A DNA stretch of 31,693 nucleotides from the NCBI GenBank assembly GCA_030407315.1, contig JALQPE010002058.1, forward strand, positions 1-31,693, given 5' to 3'. The notes beneath the pieces are model-generated. The model was not told the origin of the DNA. It worked only from the letters and a program-made list of their open reading frames with translations, and made no database searches. Within the stretch, counting starts at the first letter, position 1; every line of letters starts with the position of its first letter. Positions 1 through 11,257 of this stretch are shown piece after piece. A program made the translations under genes and the position numbers. This DNA is from Asparagopsis taxiformis. Lineage: Eukaryota; Rhodophyta; Florideophyceae; Bonnemaisoniales; Bonnemaisoniaceae.

Positions 1-370
1 TCGCCGCAAAATCAGTTCAAATATCTCAATGCTTTTTCACAAACCATATCAAGTGTGAGTTGAGCTGCACTGCACACCTGGCTGCCATGGGCCGCGATAC
101 GATGTCCATATGGGTGAAAATTGACCACGGTTGGTGTGTTCAAACAGAATTCCATGGATACCACAAATGGTAGGCACGGGTGGAACGGAAACAAGGCTTT
201 CCTCCGTCTAATCCCAGCCTCGACGTCCTCAGCTTCTGTCACTTGCTCCCGACCTGTTGCCGCATTCGGGTTCCACGCCGACTCCACTGTCCCGCTTGCA
301 TCCCTCCGCGCTCGCTCCCCACTCGGCACCCCAGCCGCCAGCTTGAACCTCAAACGTTCCCTGGAAACGC

Positions 371-410
371 TCATGAACTTCATCGAACTTAAGTTCGGTG
401 AAGTTCATGA
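371..410. repeat. 40-bp near-perfect palindrome
   Basis: The left arm begins TCATGAACTTCA and the right arm ends TGAAGTTCATGA, with centre CTTAAG. The reverse complement matches at all but one base pair (T against G at the tenth to twelfth base of the arm). There is no spacer, so it would form a cruciform or one long hairpin. No function can be assigned. Confidence 0.9.
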
Positions 411-583
411 GCCAATTGGCTCCCGCGAATCGTACATCTTGGTTCCGTCCAGTGCAGCTATTCGGTCCATGAAGTAGGAGAAAATGCACCAGTCAAGATA
501 CAGCGATGCAATACGAGCCTGTGCAGCAACAGGAAGCGCCGCCAGCGCAGACCGCGTGCGTCGCACAGAAGATGCACCCTGAC

Positions 584-609
584 ATCGATACGGATGCATC
601 CGTATCGAT
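584..609. repeat. 26-bp perfect palindrome
   Basis: The sequence has arms ATCGATACGG / CCGTATCGAT around ATGCAT and equals its own reverse complement exactly. It lies five bases from another perfect palindrome (614-631). Confidence 0.95.
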
Positions 610-613
610 CTCA

Positions 614-631
614 GTGGAGACATGTCTCCAC
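614..631. repeat. 18-bp perfect palindrome
   Basis: GTGGAGACATGTCTCCAC is identical to its reverse complement. It is the third long palindrome within 261 bp, a density well above chance. Confidence 0.95.
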
Positions 632-1167
632 CCGTCCTAATTAAGTGCCACTCGAAACACCAGCCGACTCGCAAGCACCACCCCTATCCCCCACGAATAC
701 ATCCTATATCTTTCATACAACTCCTGTAGTTCATTTGAGCTATTTTCAACAGTCGAACAATACGTCTGTTCACCATATCATATCCAACATAGAAGCAAGT
801 GTTCAACCCAGCATCCAACGGCTAGCCTTAGCGTTCATACGTTTCCAAGCTTGATAAAATTATGCCCCTCATCTAACAGGTGTGCTTTCAGCACCACTAG
901 CATGCTGTACCTTCTGACAACGCGATAAAACCGTTCCGCATTCCCTTCAGCTTTATACCGTCGATATATTTACACCAGCAACTTTTACATAAGCCCCGTA
1001 TAAAACCCCCTCGATAACTTACCATCATGGTTCCCCTGACCCTTCTGAAGCGCACGCTCAGGTTGCAGCTGACCCTCTGGCGGAAAACCAGCTCTATCCC
1101 TAGCTCTCTCCACTTCAAACTCATCGTCTAGTCTACAAACATCACCAAACCTCGCCTGCAGCACATT

Positions 1168-1707
1168 CTAATCTACCCACCGCCTCATGCACCTTGAGCA
1201 CATGAAGCACGTGCTGCCGAATCGACAACACACACATGACATCAGTGCGCATGTGAACGCCCGAATGGCCGCAAGCTGGATATAATCATCTGCGAAATAG
1301 AACAACAAATCGCTACCCGCCCACAGGTCCACCAAAGCCCGTTTCCACTTCAGCGAGGTGCAGCGTGACGCGCGCAAGAGAGGGCATATTGGCAGCTCCC
1401 GGCGGGTCATCCACCGCCACCGGCCGTTCAGGAACCTGCGCGCCCTCCGCTTGCGCAAGAACGACGTGACGGTCATGTAGCGACGTGAGGGCGTGCACAG
1501 GCCGAATTCGCCCATAATGAGTTCGGCGCCTGTGGCGACGAGCAGCTAGTATTTTCGGGAGGAGAATCGGCCAAAGTCACCGGTGGAGTCCTTTGAGAAG
1601 TCGAAACGACGCGTGCGTACCGGCAACTGGATGGGAAGCTGGGTGAGAAGCTCTGGGTTCGGGACGCAGGGCGTGTTGGTGGCAGTGACGGGCTGGTAGA
1701 CAGGCAT
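1168..1707 (-). pseudogene. Unidentified reading frame interrupted by one TAG
   Basis: Reading minus from an ATG at 1705-1707, the frame runs about 180 codons with a single in-frame TAG at 1546-1548 and ends with TAG at 1168-1170. The part before the stop has a coding look (proline, threonine and acidic residues, then a mixed hydrophobic segment). The part after it is rich in Arg, Cys and Trp, which could mean a frame error. I recognise no family. It could be a decayed gene or chance; the decayed dehydrogenase nearby on the same strand makes decay plausible. Confidence 0.22.
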
Positions 1708-2967
1708 CCCGGAATATATCTTACCCTCTGATCAGACAATTGTATTCGCAGGGCTGCGGTAAACGGAAACGCGTTGGACAGACACCGAGTATGTAAAGGA
1801 AAGGCAGCTGGAAAAGATGCGAATGGCGGACCCACCATGGTTTTATCCCCAGAAGGAAGTTGTTTGTTGAGAAGGAACGTATGGTTAAACTCAACGTTCC
1901 AACATGGTGTTAGAAATGTGTCGTATTGTTCAGGACATGGATATGAAAAAGCGCCCAAAAATGGGCTAATGAAACACTGGCTACGAAGAAACTTGTAGAT
2001 GTTCTTACAAAGCTGCTACACAGCAGATAGGAGAGAACTCAATTGGCTTGGGCTTCATAGCAAAACGGACAGGATATTTTTATTTCTATACTTTGAGGGC
2101 GGTTCAACTGTTCAGTGGTACATCAGATAGCGTGAGTTGGGTATCTGTAAGTGGTCTAAACAATACCTGTTCGTTATTGAAAGCTCTCCTCGTCCTATAT
2201 GCCTCCATCGATAAGCTAATGTATCAAAATTTTGCCAGATGTTGGAGAACATCATATCGCCTCAAACCTAACCTACCAAGTCACTTGCAGCTGCGGAATT
2301 TCCTGTGGAGAGTGGTCTCCACCCACAAAACAGTTTTCTGAAGCGGTCACCACTTCTTCATGAGTCAGGAAGACGCCAGCTCTTCCGAATTTTTTCTTCA
2401 AGAACTCCTAGGTTCGTCCACAGTTGTGTCATGAAATGCCCAGGGATGATGATTACATGGCAAGTCTCTTCATCATTTCCTTTGTGTCAATTTTTTCAAG
2501 ACATTGGAGAGTCAGCAGCGCGACTCACCTGAAACAAGTGATTCCGAAAGTGCGGAATGCTAATAATGGTCGGGTCATGACATGATGCTTTGCTGGAGAC
2601 GGTGCGGGTATATGAAGTGGTGGGAATATGCTCAGAAACGATCCATTACTGAAAATCACTGCCAGAACGACCACTCAAGCTAACCCGGAAACCATTACAT
2701 TACAACAGCTATAAGTTACCTGCTTGGAAAATGGATCGCACCGTGTAAAACGTTTCTATGTGGAGTGGAATGAATGGTTAGGTTTTTGAATGCAGCCAAT
2801 TAGCGTTAGAGCGGCATTTGCGCGTATTATTATGTGCCACAAGTCTTCTTTGCGCTGCCCCCTGGGCCATTCACCAACGGCGCATTTCCCTTAGTACCTC
2901 CTCATATTACCAAAAAATTAAGTTCCCGATGCAGACAGTCGTTCTCGCGAAATTGCATACCACCTGA
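1708..2967. other. No gene recognised
   Basis: A/T-balanced sequence with only short frames on either strand. I see no conserved motif, repeat or RNA structure. Confidence 0.4.
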
Positions 2968-3865
2968 TTACAACCAATCATTGTATCTTGCCACCGCCGA
3001 CTCCCTCATCGGCCCCACACATCGCCTTTCTTCATGCAACCAACGCCGTCGCAGCATCCGAGGCCGCAACGTCATTCACCGCAACCGTTCCAAACTGCAA
3101 CACTCTGCCATTTCTCATCACGCGTCCGACGTCCGTAGAGTACGCATACGCTGCCAGTCCCGTTTCGGCGCCCTCATTCGCCCCTCGCACCACCACCTCC
3201 TCTTCGAACGCCAATATCGCCACCACAGGTCCAAATGTCTCCACCTTAGCCACGTCCATATCGTCTGTAACACCCAATAACAGCATCGCCGAATAGAAAC
3301 ATCAGCCGATGCCGCACTCTCACCATTGCGCAATTTGTCTACATTACTCCCGCCAAGCGCCAGGATCGCGCCCCGCAGCAACTGCCTGTTCCACATGTCT
3401 TGTGCCACCCGATCCACCGCCGCGCTAGATATAACGGTCCGAGCGTCACCCGTCATCCAGACCATTGCCCATAACCGGCCCACCCATGCGTTGCAATAGC
3501 ATCGAAACAAAACTTTTCATACCTGTCGCCGCGCTGTGCAAACACTCAGGTAGCTTCGATACAAGTCCGACCGCTAACCCGAATTTACACTTCATCAGCC
3601 CGTCCACCGTCGCCTCTACATCACAATCGTCAAACACAATGAACGGTGCATGACCGCCAAGTTCTAAAATGCATTTCAAAACTTTCAGCCGCCAACTTTC
3701 CAATCAACTTCCTCTTTTGGTACTAACCCGTAAAACTAGCCATTCGTACTGCAAATGCGCCAAAACGTGCTGCACAATCTCCTTTCCACGCTCACAACCA
3801 GCACATTAAACACGCCGTCCACTTCATCTCGCGCGTCGACTCAGCTCCGCAAACAGAAACTATAT
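2968..3865 (-). pseudogene. Succinate-semialdehyde/aldehyde dehydrogenase pseudogene, 5'-truncated
   Basis: Minus-strand fragments in several frames line up in order with the C-terminal half of the NAD(P)-aldehyde dehydrogenase family, closest in feel to succinate-semialdehyde dehydrogenase (GABA catabolism). In order they are: a DGVFNVL-like segment (about 3830-3800); SFTG followed by a stop (about 3740); KLIGKLAAES (about 3700); LELGGHAPFIVFDD, the hallmark NAD-fold segment (about 3675-3630); a GNGLDDG segment (about 3460); ETFGPVVAI with AN..GLAAYAY (3230-3130); and a C-terminal RYNDWL before a TAA at 2968. The region that should carry the catalytic cysteine (GQTC-type) reads GLVSK in one frame and is disrupted. 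There are several frameshifts and at least one stop. The N-terminal half (Rossmann GP/WNFP region) is absent beyond about 3865. No introns are evident, so it may be a retrocopy or an old fragment. Confidence 0.8.
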
Positions 3866-4137
3866 TACGGAAAAAAATTCTGGTCGAGCTGTTTCAATCT
3901 AGACATGATATTAAACTTGTTACTGCACGTGGGGGCCTCTACAGAAGCAGAATGCCACTTATAGGGTTACCCAATTGTCTTGCTATTCCAATAGTTCTTT
4001 CGTCTGAGCCAGATACCGTTCTGCTAGGAGCAGCTATTTTTTGGACTCGCATCTCATTCTTCACAGGCGGAAGAAGGGTGTGCAACACAGCGTCTGAAAG
4101 AGATTTCGTCAGATATGACCCATGTTGGAAAAACGAT
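3866..4137. other. Intergenic, nothing recognised
   Basis: Sequence between the dehydrogenase pseudogene and the first satellite unit. No dehydrogenase N-terminal motifs could be found here in any frame. Confidence 0.4.
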
Positions 4138-5025
4138 AGGATGGACTAGTCGGAGATACAATCAGCCTAGAAATTCTAAAATTTCTGGCAGAAAAAACTA
4201 CAAAAAAACATCGATTTGGGGGGGGGGCGAAAGTGCCGTACGGCACACCCCATCTCAAAAACATGTTCACTTGTGCATGTTTTTTGAGAATAGCCCAAAA
4301 AATAAAGCAATTCAGGTCGCCTAACTTGGCCACACGGCCCCAGAAGCCATCCAGTGCCCCGAGCGGCCCCGAGTTCCTCCCTCCCCCGCTCACGCCCATA
4401 CTATGGAAAAAGTAGTACTTTTTAACCGTTCCAGTCAGCCTCACCAATGCCTTCACCTCCACGTCATACTCCTCCGCTCAGCTGGTCAACCTGGACGTGC
4501 AGTGGACGTGCTCGTCGTCTTCAACTTCCACAATTGTAGAACAATACCACGACAACTACACCTATCGCGGAGCTCACCCATCAGTGGTGGACTTCGATAA
4601 ATGTCTGCTACTATTGCCCTCGAGTCCACCGACATTTGGACATCCAGCCAGCATTGGTTGCTGCTCTCTGCTATCTCATTCGTTCTCCGTTGCATGTACA
4701 TGCGTCGGAGTATGACTGAGGTGACAGTTCAAAACGTTGTTGACCAGTGGTACACCTGGGAAGTACTTCAATGTGCAGCAGCTGACACACACACACATAT
4801 AAACACGTACGGCTCGCACGCCACGCCACTGACGCGAACGTCAGTACCGTGCTGCAGTGTGTGCGCTCCGTGCAATAGCAGGATGACAATGGGTGCAGCC
4901 ATTTCCATCCGGCTGCCGACCAGGATAGCCCCTCGCATCCGATGGCCTGTTGTCGGTACGGTAGCTCCGTGCGATAATAGCCTGCTTCATTGTTGCAAAT
5001 GTGCAGGTGCGCAATATACGACTAA
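4138..5025 (+). repeat. Hairpin satellite, long unit 1 (about 0.9 kb)
   Basis: The unit starts with the hairpin core. An imperfect inverted repeat (GAAATTCTAAAATTTC) is followed by the 14-bp palindrome GTGCCGTACGGCAC at 4233-4246, then a stem-loop with arms CTCAAAAACATG / CATGTTTTTTGAG. After this come a GGCC-rich segment and about 600 bp of tail. The whole unit is repeated, diverged, in the next unit at a spacing of 912 bp (palindrome to palindrome). A (CA)n tract lies at 4785-4797. Reading frames across it repeat only because the DNA repeats, so I do not treat them as genes. Confidence 0.85.
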
Positions 5026-5945
5026 CCTGAAATGGACGTCCGGTGGATGTCCGGCTCAATTAAATTGCAATGCTGCCCAGCCCGAGATGTTGAAATTTCG
5101 GGTTGAGGAAAATTGCAAAAAAGTATCGATTTGGGGGGTCGAGAGTGCCGTACGGCACACCCCCATCTCAAAAGCATGTTCACAGGTGCATGTTTTGAGA
5201 ATAACCCAAAAAATAACAATTCAGGACGTCCGCTGGACATAGGCTTGATTCTAATTTGGCCACAACGGCCCCAGAAGCTACCAAGCGCCCCGAGCGGCCC
5301 CTCCCCGCTCACTTACCCACTCACGCCCATCTTGCAGAAACGTTCCTGCTGGCCTCATCCATGCCTTCACATCCACATCATAATCCTCTGCTGAGCTGTT
5401 CAGCTTGGACGCTCACTGGAAGTACTCGTCTTCGACGTCCGCCAATGCAGGACAACACCATGAATACTAAACCCACCGTGGATCTCAGTCATCAACGGTG
5501 GGCGTCCTATAAATGACTGCTATAGAACCATTGCCCAAAGCCCTCTAGTTTGGACGCTCAGCCAACAGCGATTGCTGCTCTACCTCCTTGGTCGTTCTCC
5601 GATGCATGTAAATGCGTCAAAGTACGACCGATGGGGCAGTCCAAACGTTTTGCACCAGTGCACGCCTAGGGATACCACAAGGTTCGTCGTACACACACAA
5701 ACACACAAACAACCACGCACTGCAGCACCCAACTTTCGCATGCGTCAGTGATGTGCTGCTGCAGTGTGTATGCGACGTGCGGTAGCAAGATTTCCATGCT
5801 TGCAGCGATTTGACATCCAGACATCCAGCTGCCGACCAGGGAAGCCGTTTGCAGCGATTCCTCTTGTCTGCATGGCATCTCGGTGCTCTCAACACTTGCT
5901 TAGCTGCTGCGATGCGAGCAAATGTGCAGCAATCGCCTAACTTGA
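5026..5945 (+). repeat. Hairpin satellite, long unit 2 (about 0.9 kb)
   Basis: Second copy of the long unit, with the palindrome at 5145-5158. It is preceded by the motif GGACGTCCGGTGGATGTCC. The tail matches unit 1 in order: the CTCACGCCCAT segment, a short tract ending in AAATG.CTGCTAT, a CGTTCTCCG.TGCATGTA segment, an ACACAC tract and GCTGCCGACCAGG. The copy is diverged by many substitutions and indels, which indicates an old duplication. Confidence 0.85.
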
Positions 5946-6530
5946 AATGGACGTCCACTGGAAGTCCGGCTCGCTTACATTGCTGGTCAGCCCTGAAATT
6001 CTAAAATGTTGGGCTGCGAAATAGCTGCAAAACTGTATCCATGTGCAATATTCGACCAACCTGAAATGGACGTCCGGTGAATGTCCAGCTCAATTGCATT
6101 GCTGGCCAGCCCAGAAATTCTAAAATTTCGGGTAGAAAAAAATTGTGAAAAATCATCGATTTTGGCGGTCGAAAGTGCCGTACGGCACACCCCCATCTCA
6201 AAAACATGTTCACATGTGCATGTTTTTGAGAATAGCCCAAATTTTAATTCAAATGAATGTGTCTAATTTGGCCACAACGGCCCCAGAAACCGACCGCCGC
6301 CCCGATCGGGGGCTATCTCTGGCGTCTGTAAGCACCAACTGTAAGGCTAAATGGCGCCTAACGATGGGTCGATTTCAGGCTCAACACGTCAGGGACAGGT
6401 CTTGGTCCTTGTTCCATCATGGTCCCGCCCCACTCTCTCACGACCAACCTGAAATGGACGTCCGGTGGATGTCCAGCTCGATTGCATTTCTGGCCAGCCC
6501 AGAAATTCTAAAATTTCCGAAAAATCAATT
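5946..6530 (+). repeat. Hairpin satellite, unit 3 (truncated) plus partial cores
   Basis: A partial core at about 5946-6050 is followed by a full core with the palindrome at 6175-6188 and the CTCAAAAACATG stem-loop just after it. Next comes the shorter-type spacer (TTGGCCACAACGGCCCC, then GGCTAAATGGCG and GGTCTTGGTCC) also found around 8.6, 9.0 and 14.6 kb. It ends in another core cut off at about 6525 after AAATTTCCG. Confidence 0.8.
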
Positions 6531-6589
6531 TGGTGGCCCAGCATCTCCTGTGCCGAAAATTCCCGCAGTCACTTCTGATATACTATATC

Positions 6590-6606
6590 GTAGTAGTAGT
6601 AGTAGT
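6590..6606. repeat. (GTA)n microsatellite
   Basis: About five and a half GTA/TAG repeats just downstream of the truncated satellite core. Confidence 0.9.
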
Positions 6607-6779
6607 CTAGACGTGTTTCGCACTTGTACGCATCAGGGAAGGCGTCACGGAAGGTTGAGACTACGCTACTTTTGTACCGCGTCGTCTGAAATAGCGAGTA
6701 GTGTTTGTTGTATGTTGTGGAGTATGCGTCTGGTGGTTTGTAAAGCTTGCAGAACGGGATAGGGATGTGGGTGGCCCTA

Positions 6780-7950
6780 TTTTATGAATACATGAGTACC
6801 AATATTCAAGGGTGACAAAGCGGAAAGGCATAGGCTCATACATGTTTGAGATTGCATAGTATAGAAAATATTTACATCGAAATTTACATGGAGCTGATGG
6901 AGGTTTTAAGGATGAGGTATGAGAGGAAGAAAATTCTTCTGTGGTATGAGGATGTGTTCTGTGGGGGGATGGAATCTTGGGATGGTACAGGGTGAGGTGG
7001 AAATGTACGGAGTGCGGGTTTAGAATGGAGTGTGATTCGGAGAGGAGTGCCGACAAGCATATTATGGGGATAGGGGAGACGCTGCGGGGTGTTGGGGTAG
7101 TGAGGGCGGAGGAGGTGTTTAGGTGGGACCGTAGGAGGGTGCGGTTGAAGGCGCCGAGAGGAGGGGTTTTTAGGAAAGTGAGGAGAAAGAGGGGGAGGGG
7201 GTGGCGTCTGTTCTGGCTGTGGTGAGTGTGGATGTGATGGAGAAGAAGGGGGTTATTGTATTTGGGGAGGGAGGGGAGTGGGAGGAAGGGTGCGAAGTGG
7301 GGGGTTGATATGTGTTTCAGAGCGGGGAGGTTTCTGGGGAGACGGCGGGGGTGCCACCCCGCAGTGCGGGAGCGTGGGCCGGTGGTGGTGGTGTATACGG
7401 TATCGAAGATGCGGATGGCGTGGGGGGCATGGAGCAGCTGAGGGAGGGAGGGGTGGAGCAGGTCGGGTACGGGATGGGGAGTGAGAGGTTTTGGAAGAGT
7501 AAGCTGCAGGGGAAGTTTGTGTAGAGGGCGAAGGAGAGGGGTTGAGGGTAGAGGAGAGAGGGTATTGAAGAACAATACGTTGCAAAGGTGATGGGGGAGA
7601 GCATGCATGGTCGAGGAGATAGGGGGTGTTTTTTCCCTATTCTGAGGTATTATGAGGACTAGTTATACGAAATCTGTACGGTAGAGCAGAAAAGTAGGTA
7701 TGGAATGGAGGTGTGCACCGTGGAAGCGGGGATAGGTAGCTGAAAATGCGTGCTAGAGTGGTATTGGGGGTGTTTGAGGTACAGTACGGGGGAGGTGAGC
7801 ACCAACAGGAATGGGGTGTGAGCGAGAGGATGAAAAAATTAAAGACGAAATTGGAGTCGACCGACAAGGAAAAATAGAGTGGTCGCCGTGATGGATGCGG
7901 ACATCCATGTTGAGCACGGCGGCAGAAATTTCTGGGGTCGAAATTTTTGA
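6780..7950. other. Purine/G-rich tract without a convincing gene
   Basis: The plus strand is strongly G- and A-rich, with many GGGG/GAGGGG runs, densest at about 7080-7600. Such sequence could form G-quadruplexes or an R-loop if transcribed. A long open frame on the minus strand (7608 to 6661, about 315 codons) is almost entirely Pro, His, Thr, Ser and Leu, the translation expected from the pyrimidine-rich complement. On the plus strand a short frame near 6990-7225 contains KCTECGFRMEC..ADKH, which vaguely resembles a zinc finger but has no further support. No gene is called. Confidence 0.45.
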
Positions 7951-8029
7951 ATTTCTGAACCGGCGCCCGTCCTAGGTGGACATAGACATGGCGGAAGTCC
8001 TTCCCGAGGGGGACATCCGTGGTACTAGA

Positions 8030-8196
8030 AACAATGGATGTCGCCCTAGTAATACTAGACGTACTAGACCGCATGGACGTCCGGTTCTAGGCGGACATCC
8101 AAAAATACTGGAGAACATGGCGTCCGCCTAGTAATACTAGGTGTACTAGAGGTTGTGGACGTCCGCGTCCATTTCCGAGAACACAGACGCACCCCT
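8030..8196. repeat. Diverged copies of the CTAGTA satellite plus shared junction
   Basis: Two to three units of about 40 bp carry GGATGTCGCC or GGCGTCCGCC, CTAGTAATACTAG and GTACTAGA. This is the same architecture as the 15-copy array at 22794-23428. They are followed at 8157-8194 by a GGACGTCCGCG..TTCCGAGAACACAGACGC segment that also follows the large array (23531-23565), so both loci contain array plus junction. Confidence 0.7.
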
Positions 8197-8204
8197 TTAT
8201 CCGG

Positions 8205-9345
8205 GGAACACCCTGATTTGAGTTAAAATTTGGGCTATTCTCAAAAACATGCACATGTGAACATGTTTTTGAGATGGGGGTGTGCCGTACGGCACAATCG
8301 ACCCGCCCAAATCGTTGATTTTTGCAAGATTTTTTGTGCCCGAAATTTTAGAATTTCTGGGCTGGCCAGCAGTGCATCTGAGATGGACATCCACCGGACG
8401 TCCATTTCAGGTTGGTCGTGTGCTGCCTACATCCACGCATTGCAGCAACTAAGCAGGCGGTTCACTACTAATATAAAGTGCACGGAATATGAGTAACGTG
8501 ATGGGTGAGTAGTGTTTCTGTTGAGGGAGTAAGGCGGGACCATGATGAAACACGGAAGAAGATTTCTCCCTAGCATAACTTAGGCTTGAAGCCTGCAATC
8601 GGCCCATCTTCCGGCGCCATTTAGCCTCACAGTTAGTGCTTACAGAAGCCAGTGATGACCCCGCTCGGGGCGGCGGCCGGTTCCTGGGGCCGTTGTGGCC
8701 AAATTAGACACCCTGATTTGAATTAAAATTTGGGCTATTCTCAAAAACATGCACATGTGAACATGTTTTTGAAATGGGGGTGTGCCGTACGGCACAAACG
8801 ACCCGCTGAAATCGTTGATTTTTTACAATTTTTTTGTGCCCGAAATTTTAGAATTTCCGGGCTGGCCAGCAGTGCAATCGAGCTGGACATCCACCGGACG
8901 TGCATTTCAGGTTGGTCGTGAGAGAGTGGGGGTGGGACCATGATGGAACAAGGACCAAGACCTGTCCCTGGCGTATTGAGCCTGAAATTGACCCTTTGTC
9001 AGACGCCATTTAGCCTTACAGTTAGTGCTTACAGAAGCCAGTGACAACCCCACTCGGGGCGGCGGTCGGTTCCTGGGGCCGTTGTGGCCAAATTAGACAC
9101 CCTGATTTGAATTAAAATTTGGGCTATTCTCAAAAACATGCACATGTGAACATGTTTTTGAGATGGGGGTGTGCCGTACGGCACAATCGACCCGCTGAAA
9201 TCGATGTTTTTTGCAATATTTTTTCTGCCCTGAATTGTAGAATTTCTGGGCTGGACAGCAATGCAACTGAGCTGGACATCCACCGGGCGTCCATTTCAAC
9301 TTGGTCTTGTATTTTGCATCTGCACGCATAACAGCAACCAAGCAG
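8205..9345 (-). repeat. Hairpin satellite, three inverted (minus-oriented) units
   Basis: Three copies of the hairpin core lie in the orientation opposite to those at 4.1-6.5 kb, with palindromes GTGCCGTACGGCAC at 8282-8295, 8782-8795 and 9171-9184. Spacings are 500 and 389 bp. The spacer between cores holds AGCCTNACAGTTAGTGCTTACAG-type sequence and the GGCCGTTGTGGCC segment. The unit nearest the methyltransferase gene (about 9103-9300) differs from its neighbours and matches the copy at 13047-13240 best. Its GGACATCCACCGGGCGTCC motif ends about 240 bp from the gene's stop codon. Confidence 0.88.
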
Positions 9346-9525
9346 TCAGGTTCACTGCTCGGACGAAGTGCACCTAGAGTGTGAACGATTGGTTTTTGAC
9401 AGGCGAGTACTGCCGAATAGGTTTCACCCTGGCTAATGGTGGCTGGACATTCTGCATTATATGATATACTTCAACTCTGGAACGTAGCTTTATTTGTAGT
9501 CGAAATGAAAACATCTTTCGTGACC

Positions 9526-11257
9526 CTAATTCCATGCTCTAAACGCTGTCCCATAATGAACGTAGAGCTCCTGCCCCGGACGGATATCGCGGATTGCACG
9601 TACTACAATGATCTTCGGATTTTCTAGGTCCTTCGCCTTGAGCTTCTTCCCCGTCGAACCGCTGCTGTAGTTCTCGACAAACTCGACGTTGGCCATCCGC
9701 CTGGTGTCTTCCGCCGGAGTGTCCTCACCTCGCAAATACCGCGGGTCGTTGATGAACTGCGCCGAACAGAACGGAGCCGGAACAATCCAAATTGGATGCT
9801 CGATGTTTTCGTCGTCCTCCGCTGTTGCATACAGCTTGATAGCATACATCAAGAATGTTTCCTTCGTTATCGCCATGTGACCCTCTCCGTACGCGAACCT
9901 CATCGACTCCTTGCTCATATCAGAGTACACAACAGTTCCGTAGTATGCACATACTTCGTCACCAACATTAAATGTCTGTTCAGCGAAGAGCCCTCTTCCT
10001 GCATTTGGATGCTTAATCAGCGATGGTCGAACGCTCAATTTTTTCGCAACACAATCGTGTGCCCGCATCACGCGAGGGTTTTCAGTTTGCAACCAGCGGC
10101 GCAGGGAAGGTGGCCAATAATGTACCGGTTTCTCCATGTGCTCGCGCGACGCAATCGACTCTGGGCACAGCTGCCAGAGGTACTGCCGAATATATTTCGG
10201 GAACCTCTGGTACAGGGGAAGGCCAGGTGGGGGTTCGATGATCCTGCGTTCCCTCTGCGTACGCATCGTGACAGAGGGGGACGCCAAGAACTTCTCAGCA
10301 CTCTGTTTCGCTTCTGTCGTGACCCTCATGTCAGTGTTGTTTGAAAGAATTACACGTGACATGACTGCACACAGCTTTGGAAGCGATCGTACCACACACA
10401 ATTTGTCCATGTCACTGCCGACGAAAACACGGTGCTCAGGCAAGCTCATAGCTGCTTTTCCCGTTGCGAAAGTGCCAGAGAATGGATCGACAACAATATC
10501 ACCAGGCTGTGAATGCTGGCTGATCAACTCCATCATGAGAGCGACGCTCTTCTGCTCTGCACGAACTCTGACCGTAGCACCGGTTGTGCTCCTTGTTCGC
10601 CACACCATCTCATTCGAATCGATGGCGGGCATATTGATGGTGACGTTGCACCACGCCGGGTACGTGCCGTCCATGTATCCGTGGTTCCTATAGGCCACCA
10701 TCTCGCTTCCGGTCTTGAACGGAACACCTCGCTTCCAGAAGTGGATAGCGACCTCTGCCATGTTCATGCGTTGGTACCTCTTCCGCCCCGGCATTTGATA
10801 GAGGTGCCCAGGTAGTCGGACAAACAACAGAGGTACCTCGTCAACGAAGAAAACTGAATTCCGAACGACGTCCTCCTCCTCCTCGTCCTCGTCATCCTCC
10901 TCATCCGCACTTTCTTCGCCACTGTGCTGCGATGCTTCGGAGTCCGAATTCATGGACGTAACCTCTTCTTCATCCGACCCGTCATCACTGGCAGCAGTAT
11001 CGGTTGGGCCTTCTGACTGCGGTCCTTTGTACGTTTCCAAGTAATGGAACCATTCGTAGAACTGCAAAACCGAGCAGAACACGATGCCGTGGCCACCGGG
11101 GCGCAACAGCTCGTCAAACACTTCGATGCTAGCCTGCATATCTTCTGCAGTTAGCCTGTCGTACGAAGAGTTGGAATCGTTCCTCTTACGACGAACATTG
11201 TAGGGCGGATCAGTCAGAATGAGCTGAACGTTGCCCGTGATGGCACGTGTTCTCGGC
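9526..11257 (-). CDS. Beta-class DNA N4/N6-methyltransferase fused to SET domain (C-terminal part of gene)
   Basis: This uninterrupted frame of nearly 590 codons ends with the stop at 9526. Counting from the first methionine of the open frame, motif IV is TDPPYN (residues 33-37 region), the amino-methyltransferase catalytic motif. GGHGIVFCS follows (70-80), then a very acidic insert (about 105-147). After a presumed target-recognition region comes the AdoMet-binding motif I, DPFSGTFATGKAA (274-286). The order IV then I is that of beta-class N6-adenine/N4-cytosine enzymes (the N6_N4_Mtase family, typical of bacteria and phages). The C-terminal 160 residues form a SET domain: GRGLFA (437-442), AYYG (454-457), QFINDPRYL (517-525), ANVEF (539-543) and RPGQELYVHYG (576-586). 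SET domains transfer methyl groups to protein lysines, usually on histones. The gene continues upstream across a one-base frame break at about 11249-11260. The host modification and target are unknown. Confidence 0.85.

Larger units (their letters stand above)
1..1167. other. Non-coding stretch with palindromes
   Basis: I see no convincing gene here. Short open frames on both strands lack recognisable motifs and overlap one another. The notable content is the palindrome cluster at 371-631, annotated separately. Confidence 0.5.

Noticed and set aside
6977..7225. Plus-strand frame with CTEC..MEC..KH resembling a zinc finger
   Set aside because: Spacing does not fit a standard finger, there is no ATG at the start, and the rest is Arg/Gly-rich low complexity.
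6661..7608. 315-codon minus-strand open frame
   Set aside because: Composition is almost only Pro, His, Thr, Ser and Leu, as expected from a pyrimidine-rich strand; no domain, and the region is G-rich repeat-like DNA.
4138..9345. Recurring peptide like SQKHAHVNMFLRWGCAVRH in many frames
   Set aside because: It is the translation of the satellite stem-loop and palindrome; it appears in different frames and both strands with stops nearby, so it is not a protein family.
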